DNA from: CAWELS01 sp964468205
GTDB lineage: Bacteria; Acidobacteriota; Terriglobia; Bryobacterales; Bryobacteraceae
Reading direction: 5' to 3'
Assembly (NCBI GenBank): GCA_964468205.1
Contig: CAYXVG010000012.1
Span: 1 to 64,000 of the forward strand
DNA length: 64,000 bases
The first letter of the stretch is position 1. Each line of letters starts with the position of its first letter. The translations under genes were made by a program, and so were the position numbers. The notes under the pieces were generated by a model that saw only the letters and a list, made by a program, of their open reading frames with translations, did not search any database and was not told the origin of the DNA. Below, in pieces: positions 52,463 to 60,534 of this stretch.

Positions 52463-52732
52463 CTACGACTTAGAGAGTTTGCGGGCGCGCAGGAAACTGC
52501 CAACGCCAAACCAGATCATGAGGGCGGCGAACAGAGCCGCGAGGACGACGCGGAAAAGGCTGTCGGCGTCTCCGTTGGCGCTGTACTCACGGTAGGCTCG
52601 CAGGCTTGACGGGATGGCCCACACGGCCAGGGCGAGGAAGACGAAGCCAATCACCTCGTTCCACAATACGCGCAGAGGCCGGATGACTCCGGGGATCACG
52701 TAGCTGAAGAACTGTTTGACCTTGGCGAACAT
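52463..52732 (-). CDS. Small integral membrane protein
   Basis: 89 residues with two hydrophobic helices: about 27-44 (VIGFVFLALAVWAIPSSL) and 62-82 (VVLAALFAALMIWFGVGSFL). The N-terminus is amphipathic (FAKVKQFFSYVIPGVIRPLRVLWNE) and the C-terminus basic (RARKLSKS), which puts it in the cytoplasm. No recognised family. It is alone between the convergent ThyX gene and the divergent oxidoreductase gene. Confidence 0.72.
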   Translation of the reverse strand: MFAKVKQFFSYVIPGVIRPLRVLWNEVIGFVFLALAVWAIPSSLRAYREYSANGDADSLFRVVLAALFAALMIWFGVGSFLRARKLSKS

Positions 52733-52943
52733 TGAGAGGACTCAATCACATCGTAGCAAACCGGTCCTGCTTCGATCGCGGCAAGAATATCCGCCGGGCG
52801 TGCGGGGCCGTTTGGGCTTACAATTGTGAAATCGGACGCCAGGGCGACGAGGCTGTCTGATTGGTTTGCAAACTACTTTCGGAACCCGATAGACTTCTAA
52901 TTAAGGTTCCTGAGGAATTCGTCTGATGGAGAAAGGTGTACCT

Positions 52944-54362
52944 ATGTCCGACTCGCATGATGTCACTCGCCGCGATGTGATGAAGATGGCCAGCGCGGCT
53001 GCAGCCGTAGCCGCGGCGAAGAAGCTGCACGGAGCTCCGGCGATTCAAAAGGTGAAGGCGGCCAATGAGATCGTCAACTACGCCGTCATCGGCACAGGCG
53101 GCCGCGGCACTTACCTGTTGCGTCACTTGAATGGCCTCGACGGCGGCCGGTGCGTGGCGGTATGCGATATCGTGCAGGAGCAGCTTGACGGGGCTGTCGA
53201 AACGTCGAAGGATAATCCAAAGCCGTTCAAGGACTACCGTGAGGTCCTGGCGCTTCCGGACGTTGACGCAGTCCTGGTCACCGTTCCCCTCTTTTTGCAC
53301 TTCCCGGTAACTCGCGACGCATTGCTGGCCGGCAAGCACGTGTTCTGCGAGAAGAGCCTGGTGTTTCGGCCGGAAGAGGGCCACGCGCTGAGCAGGTTGT
53401 GCGAAGAGCACCCAAAACAGGTGTTGCAAACAGGCCTGCAACGACGCTACAGCCGCTTTTACCAGACGGCGAAACAGATGATCGAGAAGGGAGTCCTTGG
53501 TGAGGTAACCCACGTGCGCGGGCAGTGGCACCGGAACCCCGGTTGGCGGATGAAACAGTACCCGGAACGGCAGCGCGAACGCAACTGGCGGCTCTTCCGC
53601 GAGTACTCCGGAGGCCTGACCGCCGAGTTGGCTTCCCACCAAATTGACGTGGCCTCCTGGATGTTCGGGATGGAGCCCGAATTCGTGGTTGGCGTCGGCG
53701 GGTTGGATTTCATGCACGATGGGCGCGACGTATACGACAACATTCAGCTCATCTACGATTACCCGAGAGGCCGCAAGTTAATGTACTCCTCGATCTGCAC
53801 GAACAACCATCTGTCGCTGTTCCACGGCGAAAGGACGGAGTTCGGCGAGATCATCATGGGCACTGACGGAACCATCCACATCACGGTGGGAAGCGACCAG
53901 GAGCCGACGATCGGGATGTGGTTCTATGAGCCGCGTCCGGAAGAGGTCGAGAAAGCCGAGGAAGCCGCCGAGAAAAAGGAACCGGTGATCGCCGGCGCCA
54001 CCATGGAGAGCACCGGAAAAGGCGCGCGCGGACTGCCGCTGATATTCGAAGAGGACCAGATCACGGGCGAGGAGTCCTTCCTTTCCCGCGAGATGAAGTA
54101 CGCCAGGATGTGGCTCTACCAGAAGGGCGTAATGGTGCCCGAGGAACGCAATCCGGTAGACACCGAATTGCTTGGATTCTTTGAATCGGTGCGCACCGGA
54201 AAGCGCCCCCTGGCCGACCTGGAGGTGGGGCTGGCCGATTCCAACGCGGTGATTCTTTCAAACCTCGCCATGGATGAAGGCCGCCGCGTCTACATGAAAG
54301 AAATCGAAGAGATGGGTCTCGACAAGGTGGACGAGATCCTCAAGCCCGGAACGGGCATCTAG
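52944..54362 (+). CDS. TAT-exported Gfo/Idh/MocA-family oxidoreductase
   Basis: 472 residues from ATG 52944 (AGAAAGGTG upstream; ATG 52926 also in frame). Twin-arginine signal VTRRDVMKMASAAAAVAAAKK. The Rossmann start is YAVIGTGGRGTYLLRHL, followed by VAVCDIV, AVLVTVPLFLHFPVTRDAL and GKHVFCEKSLVF with the conserved catalytic-type Lys. The substrate domain includes HVRGQWHRNPGWRMKQYPER and GGLTAELASHQIDVASWMFG (His-x3-Asp). Members oxidise or epimerise sugars with bound NAD(P). Specificity open. A terminator hairpin follows 25 bases after the stop. Confidence 0.9.
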   Translation: MSDSHDVTRRDVMKMASAAAAVAAAKKLHGAPAIQKVKAANEIVNYAVIGTGGRGTYLLRHLNGLDGGRCVAVCDIVQEQLDGAVETSKDNPKPFKDYREVLALPDVDAVLVTVPLFLHFPVTRDALLAGKHVFCEKSLVFRPEEGHALSRLCEEHPKQVLQTGLQRRYSRFYQTAKQMIEKGVLGEVTHVRGQWHRNPGWRMKQYPERQRERNWRLFREYSGGLTAELASHQIDVASWMFGMEPEFVVGVGGLDFMHDGRDVYDNIQLIYDYPRGRKLMYSSICTNNHLSLFHGERTEFGEIIMGTDGTIHITVGSDQEPTIGMWFYEPRPEEVEKAEEAAEKKEPVIAGATMESTGKGARGLPLIFEEDQITGEESFLSREMKYARMWLYQKGVMVPEERNPVDTELLGFFESVRTGKRPLADLEVGLADSNAVILSNLAMDEGRRVYMKEIEEMGLDKVDEILKPGTGI

Positions 54363-54386
54363 CTCTCATCGTTTCCGGCATCAGAA

Positions 54387-54409
54387 GGGCAGGCTCCGCG
54401 GGCCTGCCC
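54387..54409. terminator. Hairpin between convergent genes
   Basis: GGGCAGG, nine-base loop, CCTGCCC followed by TTTC on the plus strand; preceded by AGAA, giving TTCT on the minus strand. It sits between the Gfo/Idh/MocA gene and the convergent gene at 54412-54990, so it can serve either transcript. Confidence 0.6.
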
Positions 54410-54411
54410 TT

Positions 54412-54990
54412 TCACCATTCCGGATGCCCGTGGTACGTCAGGTTCTCGGTAAGGAACTCAACTCTCCGGTAGGGATTCGGTACCCCTGGTACATAGAGCC
54501 GGAAGTGGAATTCACGAGTGGACGGATCAATCAACCGGGGAAACACCAGTCTGAGGTATCGGTCGCCAGGCGTGGGAGGGAAGTGCCCCACGAGCTTGTG
54601 CCTCTTCCCGCCGGTCACCAGGAAGCATCTGTTTTCCATTGCCTTTGTGTCCTTTGGCGACAGTAAATACTGTGGGTAAGGGATGTGGACGGCCAGTACG
54701 ATATAGTCGTCCGCGTTGTCCCGGATAAACTCGATGTACTCGCTGCTTTCGGTATATTCCTGAGCGGCGAGTTCGTCTTCTGGTTGGCGCCGTGTCCAGC
54801 GCTCAATCTCGGCCTCGCGTATCGGCTTCGCGCTGGCCAGAAAGATGTGAGCCCCTTCTTGGGAACTAACCCACGGCGATTCGGCAAGCAGCGCTGCAAT
54901 TTGGCCGCCGGTCCATTCGCCCGGAGGTAAAGCCTCCCAGAAGGGTCCGTTGGGGAACATCAGAATGGACACCAGCACCCGGACGATCAC
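54412..54990 (-). CDS. Conserved-looking hypothetical protein, possibly secreted
   Basis: 192 residues. A weakly hydrophobic N-terminus (MIVRVLVSILMFPNGPFWE) may be a signal sequence. EALPPGEWTGGQIAALLAESPW and AHIFLASAKPIREAEIERWT follow, then beta-rich segments DDYIVLAVHIPYPQYLL, KRHKLVGHFPP and FHFRLYVPGVPNPYRRVEF. I recall similar unnamed proteins in Acidobacteria with the P-P-x-x-W-T and S-P-W motifs, but cannot attach a function. It ends at the shared terminator hairpin. Confidence 0.7.
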   Translation of the reverse strand: MIVRVLVSILMFPNGPFWEALPPGEWTGGQIAALLAESPWVSSQEGAHIFLASAKPIREAEIERWTRRQPEDELAAQEYTESSEYIEFIRDNADDYIVLAVHIPYPQYLLSPKDTKAMENRCFLVTGGKRHKLVGHFPPTPGDRYLRLVFPRLIDPSTREFHFRLYVPGVPNPYRRVEFLTENLTYHGHPEW

Positions 54991-55074
54991 GATTCACTCC
55001 CGTACTGCCATCGTACCGCGAAAGAAGCGGCGCCTTGAAAACCGTGGGCCGGGCGTGGCGGCGCGCTTGAATCC

Positions 55075-55103
55075 TTGGTAGCGAATTCGTCATCATGTAT
55101 AGT
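55075..55103 (+). promoter_or_regulatory. Probable sigma-70-type promoter of trxA
   Basis: TTGGTA at 55075-55080, exactly 17 bases, then TATAGT at 55098-55103: four and five matches to the -35 and -10 consensus with ideal spacing, about 80 bases before the trxA ATG. It is the best promoter pair seen in the window. Confidence 0.5.
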
Positions 55104-55185
55104 GGACCTACTGTGGAGCCGTTCGGCCAAGGACGGTGAGTAGACGCAGGGGTCGACTTACCGTCACAATTAAACAGGAGATTCT

Positions 55186-55518
55186 ATGGCTTCCGAGAAT
55201 ACCCTTAACTTCACAGATGCCGCCTTCGACCAGGATGTAATCAACGCAGACGTACCAGTCCTGGTGGACTTTTGGGCGGAGTGGTGCGGCCCGTGCCGGA
55301 TGATGGCCCCGACCGTTGACGCCATTGCCGAGGAGTATGCCGGCAAGTTGAAAGTCGGCAAGCTAAACGTGGATCAGAACCAGGGCACCGCGCAACGCTT
55401 CAGCATTCGCGGCATCCCGACGCTGCTTCTCTTCAAGGGCGGGCAGGTCGTGGAGCAGAAGGTCGGCGCCGTGGGCAAGTCCGACGTCCAGCGGATGATC
55501 GAGCCTCACGTCGGATAA
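55186..55518 (+). CDS. trxA: Thioredoxin
   Basis: 110-residue cytoplasmic disulphide reductase. Active site Trp-Cys-Gly-Pro-Cys (FWAEWCGPCRMMAP) near 28-41, cis-Pro in RGIPTLLLFKGG, buried Asp in VLVDFWA, all canonical. Strong ribosome-binding site (CAGGAG). Expressed alone: a promoter lies about 80 bases upstream and a terminator hairpin 13 bases after the stop. Thioredoxin reductase is not in the window. Confidence 0.97.
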   Translation: MASENTLNFTDAAFDQDVINADVPVLVDFWAEWCGPCRMMAPTVDAIAEEYAGKLKVGKLNVDQNQGTAQRFSIRGIPTLLLFKGGQVVEQKVGAVGKSDVQRMIEPHVG

Positions 55519-55530
55519 CGAACCCGTATC

Positions 55531-55554
55531 AGCGGGGGCAAACTAGCTCCCGCT
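55531..55554. terminator. Hairpin between convergent trxA and ilvD
   Basis: AGCGGGGGC, loop AAACTA, GCTCCCGCT: a nine-base stem with one G-T pair, followed by TTCACCTTCTTTTCC on the plus strand. It ends trxA and, read in reverse, could end ilvD, whose stop lies at 55569. Confidence 0.6.
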
Positions 55555-55568
55555 TCACCTTCTTTTCC

Positions 55569-57236
55569 TCAGGCTCCGCTGGTGATAGCGCCTTCCGCCG
55601 CAGAAGATACCGTTTTGATGTACTTCGCGTACACTCCCGTGGTGTAGTTGGGCTTCGGGGCTTGCCACCGGGCTCGCCTGCCGGCGAGTTCTTCATCGCT
55701 CAGACGAACTGAAATATTGCGGGAATGAAGATCGATTTCGATCGTATCCCCTTCGGCGAGCAGCCCGATCGCCCCTCCGTCAAACGCTTCCGGTGCAACG
55801 TGACCAATCATGAAGCCGCGGGTGGCGCCGCTGAACCGGCCGTCGGTAACTAGCGCGACTTCTTCTCCGAGGCCCGCGCCCACAATGGCCCCGGTGACCC
55901 CCAGCATTTCACGCATCCCAGGGCCTCCCTTTGGTCCCTCGCACCGGATTACCACGACATCCCCAGCCTTGATTTGGCCCCGCGTGACCGCGGCCATGGC
56001 GTCTTCTTCCCGGTCAAATATCCTGGCCGGTCCGGTGTGCCCTTTGCGCTTGATGCCGGTCACCTTGATCACGCAACCCTCTGGAGCGAGGTTGCCCTTG
56101 AGAACAACCAGTCCTCCACTGGGCTTGATGGGATCCGAGAGCGGGCGGATCACCTTTTGACCCTCGGTTTCGACCGCCGCCGCCGCTTCTTCCGCGACGG
56201 TCCGGCCGGTAACCGTGAGAGCAGAACCGTCGATGTACCCGCCGTCGAGCAAACGCTTGGCGATAACCGGGATGCCGCCTGCCTTATCGACATCCACCGC
56301 GACATACTTTCCCGCGGGTTTCAGGTCCACCAGAAGCGGCGTGCGATTGCTCACCGTCTGGAAGTCATCGATGGCAAGCGGGACCTCCGCCTCTCTGGCC
56401 ATGGCGAGCAGATGCAGCACGGAATTCGTGGATCCGCCGGTGGCGGCGATGGAAGCGATGGCGTTCTCGAAGGCGGCGCGAGTGACGATATCGCGGGGGC
56501 GGCGGTTCTCCCGCACTGCCTCGACGGCAACCTCTCCGCAGCGGTGGGCAACGTTGTCCTTGCGCGGATCAACCTGAGGAACCGAGGCGCTGCCGAAGGG
56601 GGAAAGCCCGATAATTTCCATCACCGTGGCCATGGTATTTGCGGTGAACTGTCCTCCGCAGGCTCCCGCGCCGGGACACGCCTCGTTCTCGAGCTCCAGT
56701 AACTCATCATCGGAAATCTTCCCGGCCGCGTTCGCGCCAATCGCTTCGTAAACATCCTGAAGCGTGATGTCCTGGCCCTTGTGGCGGCCGGGCATGATAG
56801 AGCCTCCGTACATGACCACGCCGGGCACGTTGAGCCGGAGCAGGGCCATAGCGGCGCCCGGGATCGTTTTGTCACAGGCGACGAGGGCGACAACCCCATC
56901 GAACATATGCCCGCGCACGAGCAGTTCGATGGAATCGGCAATGAGGTCCCGGCTCACCAGGGATGCCTTCATGCCTTCGGTGCCCATGGTGACGCCATCG
57001 CTGATGGCGATGGTGTTGAACTCCATCGGAGTGCCCCCGGCGGCGCGAATCCCGTCTTTCACCTTGACCGCGAAATCGCGAAGGTTGTAGTTGCAGGGCA
57101 TTGTCTCGATCCAGGTGTTGGCCACACCGATGATCGGCTTCTTCAGGTCGTCGTCTGTGAAGCCGATAGCCTTCAGCATGGCGCGGGCGCCCGCGCGGTC
57201 TCTTCCCTGAGTGATCTTGTAGCTGTCCAGTTCCAT
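55569..57236 (-). CDS. ilvD: Dihydroxy-acid dehydratase
   Basis: Dehydrates dihydroxy-isovalerate and -methylvalerate in valine, leucine and isoleucine synthesis. 555 residues from ATG 57236 (GGAG eight bases upstream). Fe-S ligands and active-site segments are visible: TMPCNYNLRDFA, VALVACDKTIPGAAMAL, CPGAGACGGQFTANTMA, ATGGSTNSVLHLLA, KGPKGGPGMREM, and TDGRFSGATRGFMIGHVAPEA. The first three conserved Cys are all present. No other ilv genes are in the window. Divergent from fkp. Confidence 0.96.
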   Translation of the reverse strand: MELDSYKITQGRDRAGARAMLKAIGFTDDDLKKPIIGVANTWIETMPCNYNLRDFAVKVKDGIRAAGGTPMEFNTIAISDGVTMGTEGMKASLVSRDLIADSIELLVRGHMFDGVVALVACDKTIPGAAMALLRLNVPGVVMYGGSIMPGRHKGQDITLQDVYEAIGANAAGKISDDELLELENEACPGAGACGGQFTANTMATVMEIIGLSPFGSASVPQVDPRKDNVAHRCGEVAVEAVRENRRPRDIVTRAAFENAIASIAATGGSTNSVLHLLAMAREAEVPLAIDDFQTVSNRTPLLVDLKPAGKYVAVDVDKAGGIPVIAKRLLDGGYIDGSALTVTGRTVAEEAAAAVETEGQKVIRPLSDPIKPSGGLVVLKGNLAPEGCVIKVTGIKRKGHTGPARIFDREEDAMAAVTRGQIKAGDVVVIRCEGPKGGPGMREMLGVTGAIVGAGLGEEVALVTDGRFSGATRGFMIGHVAPEAFDGGAIGLLAEGDTIEIDLHSRNISVRLSDEELAGRRARWQAPKPNYTTGVYAKYIKTVSSAAEGAITSGA

Positions 57237-57348
57237 GGAAATACTCCAGATTGCAACCATTGTAAGGGGTTTTGCCAGCCCAGGGCTACAGAAGTGGCGC
57301 CGGCACGCGCTAACATGACTTCTGGCGGCCGCCGCCGCTCAATTGCTT

Positions 57349-60300
57349 ATGTCTTCCATACCAGCGCATCCGAACCTATCTGAGATCGCCCAGAACGCGC
57401 GCCGTGCCTACGTCAGGCAGGTCACCAATCCCGCGGCTGCCGGCTGGTGGACGGCGGTTATCGTGACGGCTAGCTCCGCTGGTCAGGCGAGGCGCTATGA
57501 GACGGAAATCCAGCGGCGAAAAGATGCTGGGACGCTCCCGGCGGAGACGCTCTATCTCGTTGTTCCCGATCTCGACGATGAACGAATTGGGAGCGGCGGA
57601 GCCACATTGAACGCGCTACGCGCCCTCGCCAGGCGATTTCCGCCGCGGCCCGGCGAGGAGCTCGAAACATGGTGGAACCGGCAGCGAACCTTGGTGATCC
57701 ACTCCGGAGGAGATTCGCGCCGGCTTCCCGAATACTCGCTCTCGGGAAAGCTCTTCAGCGCGCTTCCGGTGAAAACTCCGTGGGGCGAGGTGAGCACGGT
57801 TTTCGACGAGACGCTGGCGCTCTCGACGGGGTGGGCACAACAGATGGAGGGTGGGCTGCTGGTTTCCTCCGGCGACGTGATCCTCACTTTCCCACCGCAA
57901 CAGCTCGACTGGCGCCGGCCGGGAGTCTGTGGCGTCGCGATGCGGCAACCGGTGGAAATTGGCAGCCAGCATGGAGTCTATGTTCTCGGCGATGACGGCC
58001 GCGTCTATAGTTTCCTGCAGAAGCCATCACTTGCCGAAGTGCGTGCAGCGGGCGGACTGCTGCCTGACAGCAAGGTCGCTCTCGATGCCGGCTTGATTCG
58101 TTTCGACCCGAAGTCCGCGGCTCTCCTGGCGCGGCTGGCCGGAGTTCAGTCCGGTCCTCGTGGAGTTGTTCTCGGTGACGGAGTGCTCGGCTCCGGCCCG
58201 GGCGACCGCCCGTTCATCGATCTCTACGAGGACATCACGTTCGCGCTGACCGGGGAGGCGGGACCGGCCGGCGGCGACGAACGCCTGCGAATCGTCCGGG
58301 ACTCTTTCGGCGGGACGCCGTTCTGGTGCTCCCTGGTGGATGGCGATTTCACCCACGTTGGAACTACGTCTCACTTCCTGCGTCTGATGACAGGCGAAAG
58401 CAGCTTCCGGGAACTCTACACGGCACAGCAGAGGCTCGGCTCGGTGAGCCCGCCGGGCGTCAGTTCGGCCGGCGTCGTAGTGGACAGCGTATTCGCGGCG
58501 GGAGCTGAACTCGGGAGCGGTTCGATCGCCATCGAGTGCTATTTGAAGCAGCGCGCCCGCGCCGGCCGCGGTTCCATCCTGCACGGGCTGATTGATATTC
58601 CTGACCCGGTGGAGGCGCCTGACGAAACAGTGGTTCATCAGGCGCCAGTGAGGCCCGAGGGAGGACCGCGAGGCGTTGTGATCCGGGTCTACGGGGTCGG
58701 TGACGATCCGAAGTCGGAGGCGTCATCGGGCGGAGCGACCTGGTTTGGCCGGCCGATGATGGCGATTCTCGATGAGTTCGGGATGGATCCGGAAATGGTG
58801 TGGGGTGGAATCCCAGTTGGCGAGCGCCGGCTTTGGAATGCGCGTCTGTTCCCGATCGGCTCTCCGGAGTGGAGTTGGCGCGCCGCGCGGTGGCTTATGG
58901 GACTGGACGCCGCGTTTAGTTTCTCCGAATGGCAGAGTTCGGACCGGCTCTCTTTGGCCGAAAGCGCTCTCTGGGCAGACACCGAAGCACTGGCTGATGC
59001 ACGTGCCCGGCGGTTGCAGGCCAACTGGAGGCTGACTGCGGTCGCCCTTGCGGAATCGGGGACGGATGTGCGGCCGCTGTTGGCCCGTTCTCCGGGCATT
59101 GCGGCGCTGGCCGAGGCGGGAGAAACACTTCAGGCTCAAGGAATCAGCTTGGAAAATGAAAGCCCCACTGAGGCCGCAAGCCGTCATTTTCAGGCGAGCC
59201 TGTTTTTCGGCCAGGCGGGGTTGGAAACCGAGGCCGGGGCAGCGCACGGCACGGCGTTTCGCTGCGTTCGGAACGCCGTGGACTCGGGTTGCCAGGACCG
59301 GGAATCCATTCAACTGAGTGGCTGGCGGCAGAGTGTGGTGGAGGTATCCGCGCCAGCACGCATCGACTTCGGAGGAGGCTGGTCCGACACACCGCCGTTC
59401 TGCCTGGACTGGGGAGGCGCCGTATTTAACATGGCGGTCACGTTGAACGGCAGGCGCCCGATAAGAGCGACCGTCCGGCGATTGGACGAGCCCCTCATAC
59501 GGTGTATCGCCGGCGCTGGCGAGAAGCCGGCAGAGATTCGAACCATGGAAGAGCTGCTCGTCGACCTCGGTCCAGGCTCCCCACTGGCCGTCCCGCTGGC
59601 AGCCCTGCGTCTCTTCGGCATCGGGGAAGGCGCCGAAGTCCTGGCCAGCCGCCTGGAGAGCCTGGGCGGAGGGATTGAAGTGGAAACGGACGTCGACTTA
59701 CCCATGGGTTCCGGGCTTGGGACCAGCAGCATCCTGGCCTCGGCAATCCTCCGGGCGCTGGCCGGCTTTAGCGGCGTGGAGATGAGCAACCTGGAGCTCA
59801 GCGACTATGTGATGCGGCTGGAACAGATGCTCACAACCGGCGGCGGATGGCAGGACCAAGCCGGCGGCATCTTCCCGGACGCCAAGCTGGTGAGCACAGG
59901 CCCGGGGTTACGCCAGCGGCTTCGGGTGCAACCACTCGCATGGACGGAGAGCCGCCGCCGTGAGTTCCAGGGCAGGTTCGTCCTGTACTACACCGGCATC
60001 CGCCGCGTGGCTAAGGATTTGCTTTCACAGGTGGTTGGCGGATACCTCGCGCGGGAAGCGTCTACCCTGCAGGTGTTGCACAGCATCAAGACGCTGGCCG
60101 TGGAGATGAGTTTCGCAATGAAGGAGGGTGAGTGGGAATACCTCGGCTCATTGCTAGACCGTCACTGGGAGCATAATCAGATTCTGGACCCACACACCAC
60201 GAACGCCCCCATCGATGCCATTCTCGACACAATAAGGCCGCACCTGTCGGGAGTGAAGCTTGCCGGCGCGGGGGGAGGGGGGTTCCTGATGCTGCTGGCA

Positions 60301-60423
60301 AAGGATCCCGGCCATGCGAGGAAACTGAGGGCGACGCTTGGGAGCGCCTCGAATGGACTGCCCGGACTACTTTACGAGTACGAGACCGCCAAAGAGGGAC
60401 TTGTAGTGCGATGCGACTCGTGA
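57349..60423 (+). CDS. fkp: Bifunctional fucokinase / fucose-1-phosphate guanylyltransferase
   Basis: 1024 residues from ATG 57349. The N-terminal pyrophosphorylase half (about 40-560) shows DDERIGSGGATLNALRAL and HSGGDSRRLPEYSLSGKLF. A left-handed beta-helix-like middle follows, with SSGDVILTF. The C-terminal GHMP kinase (about 660-1020) has PARIDFGGGWSDTPPFCLDW, LPMGSGLGTSSILASA and GGGWQDQAGGIFPD, then KLAGAGGGGFLML. Matches Bacteroides Fkp and plant FKGP, which turn free L-fucose into GDP-fucose (or D-arabinose/heptose analogues). Supplies a sugar nucleotide for surface glycans. Stands alone. Confidence 0.88.
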   Translation: MSSIPAHPNLSEIAQNARRAYVRQVTNPAAAGWWTAVIVTASSAGQARRYETEIQRRKDAGTLPAETLYLVVPDLDDERIGSGGATLNALRALARRFPPRPGEELETWWNRQRTLVIHSGGDSRRLPEYSLSGKLFSALPVKTPWGEVSTVFDETLALSTGWAQQMEGGLLVSSGDVILTFPPQQLDWRRPGVCGVAMRQPVEIGSQHGVYVLGDDGRVYSFLQKPSLAEVRAAGGLLPDSKVALDAGLIRFDPKSAALLARLAGVQSGPRGVVLGDGVLGSGPGDRPFIDLYEDITFALTGEAGPAGGDERLRIVRDSFGGTPFWCSLVDGDFTHVGTTSHFLRLMTGESSFRELYTAQQRLGSVSPPGVSSAGVVVDSVFAAGAELGSGSIAIECYLKQRARAGRGSILHGLIDIPDPVEAPDETVVHQAPVRPEGGPRGVVIRVYGVGDDPKSEASSGGATWFGRPMMAILDEFGMDPEMVWGGIPVGERRLWNARLFPIGSPEWSWRAARWLMGLDAAFSFSEWQSSDRLSLAESALWADTEALADARARRLQANWRLTAVALAESGTDVRPLLARSPGIAALAEAGETLQAQGISLENESPTEAASRHFQASLFFGQAGLETEAGAAHGTAFRCVRNAVDSGCQDRESIQLSGWRQSVVEVSAPARIDFGGGWSDTPPFCLDWGGAVFNMAVTLNGRRPIRATVRRLDEPLIRCIAGAGEKPAEIRTMEELLVDLGPGSPLAVPLAALRLFGIGEGAEVLASRLESLGGGIEVETDVDLPMGSGLGTSSILASAILRALAGFSGVEMSNLELSDYVMRLEQMLTTGGGWQDQAGGIFPDAKLVSTGPGLRQRLRVQPLAWTESRRREFQGRFVLYYTGIRRVAKDLLSQVVGGYLAREASTLQVLHSIKTLAVEMSFAMKEGEWEYLGSLLDRHWEHNQILDPHTTNAPIDAILDTIRPHLSGVKLAGAGGGGFLMLLAKDPGHARKLRATLGSASNGLPGLLYEYETAKEGLVVRCDS

Positions 60424-60534
60424 AACGGTCCAGATTGCAGTTTGAGAGGGAGGCGAAAGAGCCGCCCGCCTGGCGGAAGATCTTGCCGACGTTACGAATA
60501 TCTCTCTTGGGACACCCCAAGACTCTGGCGCGGA

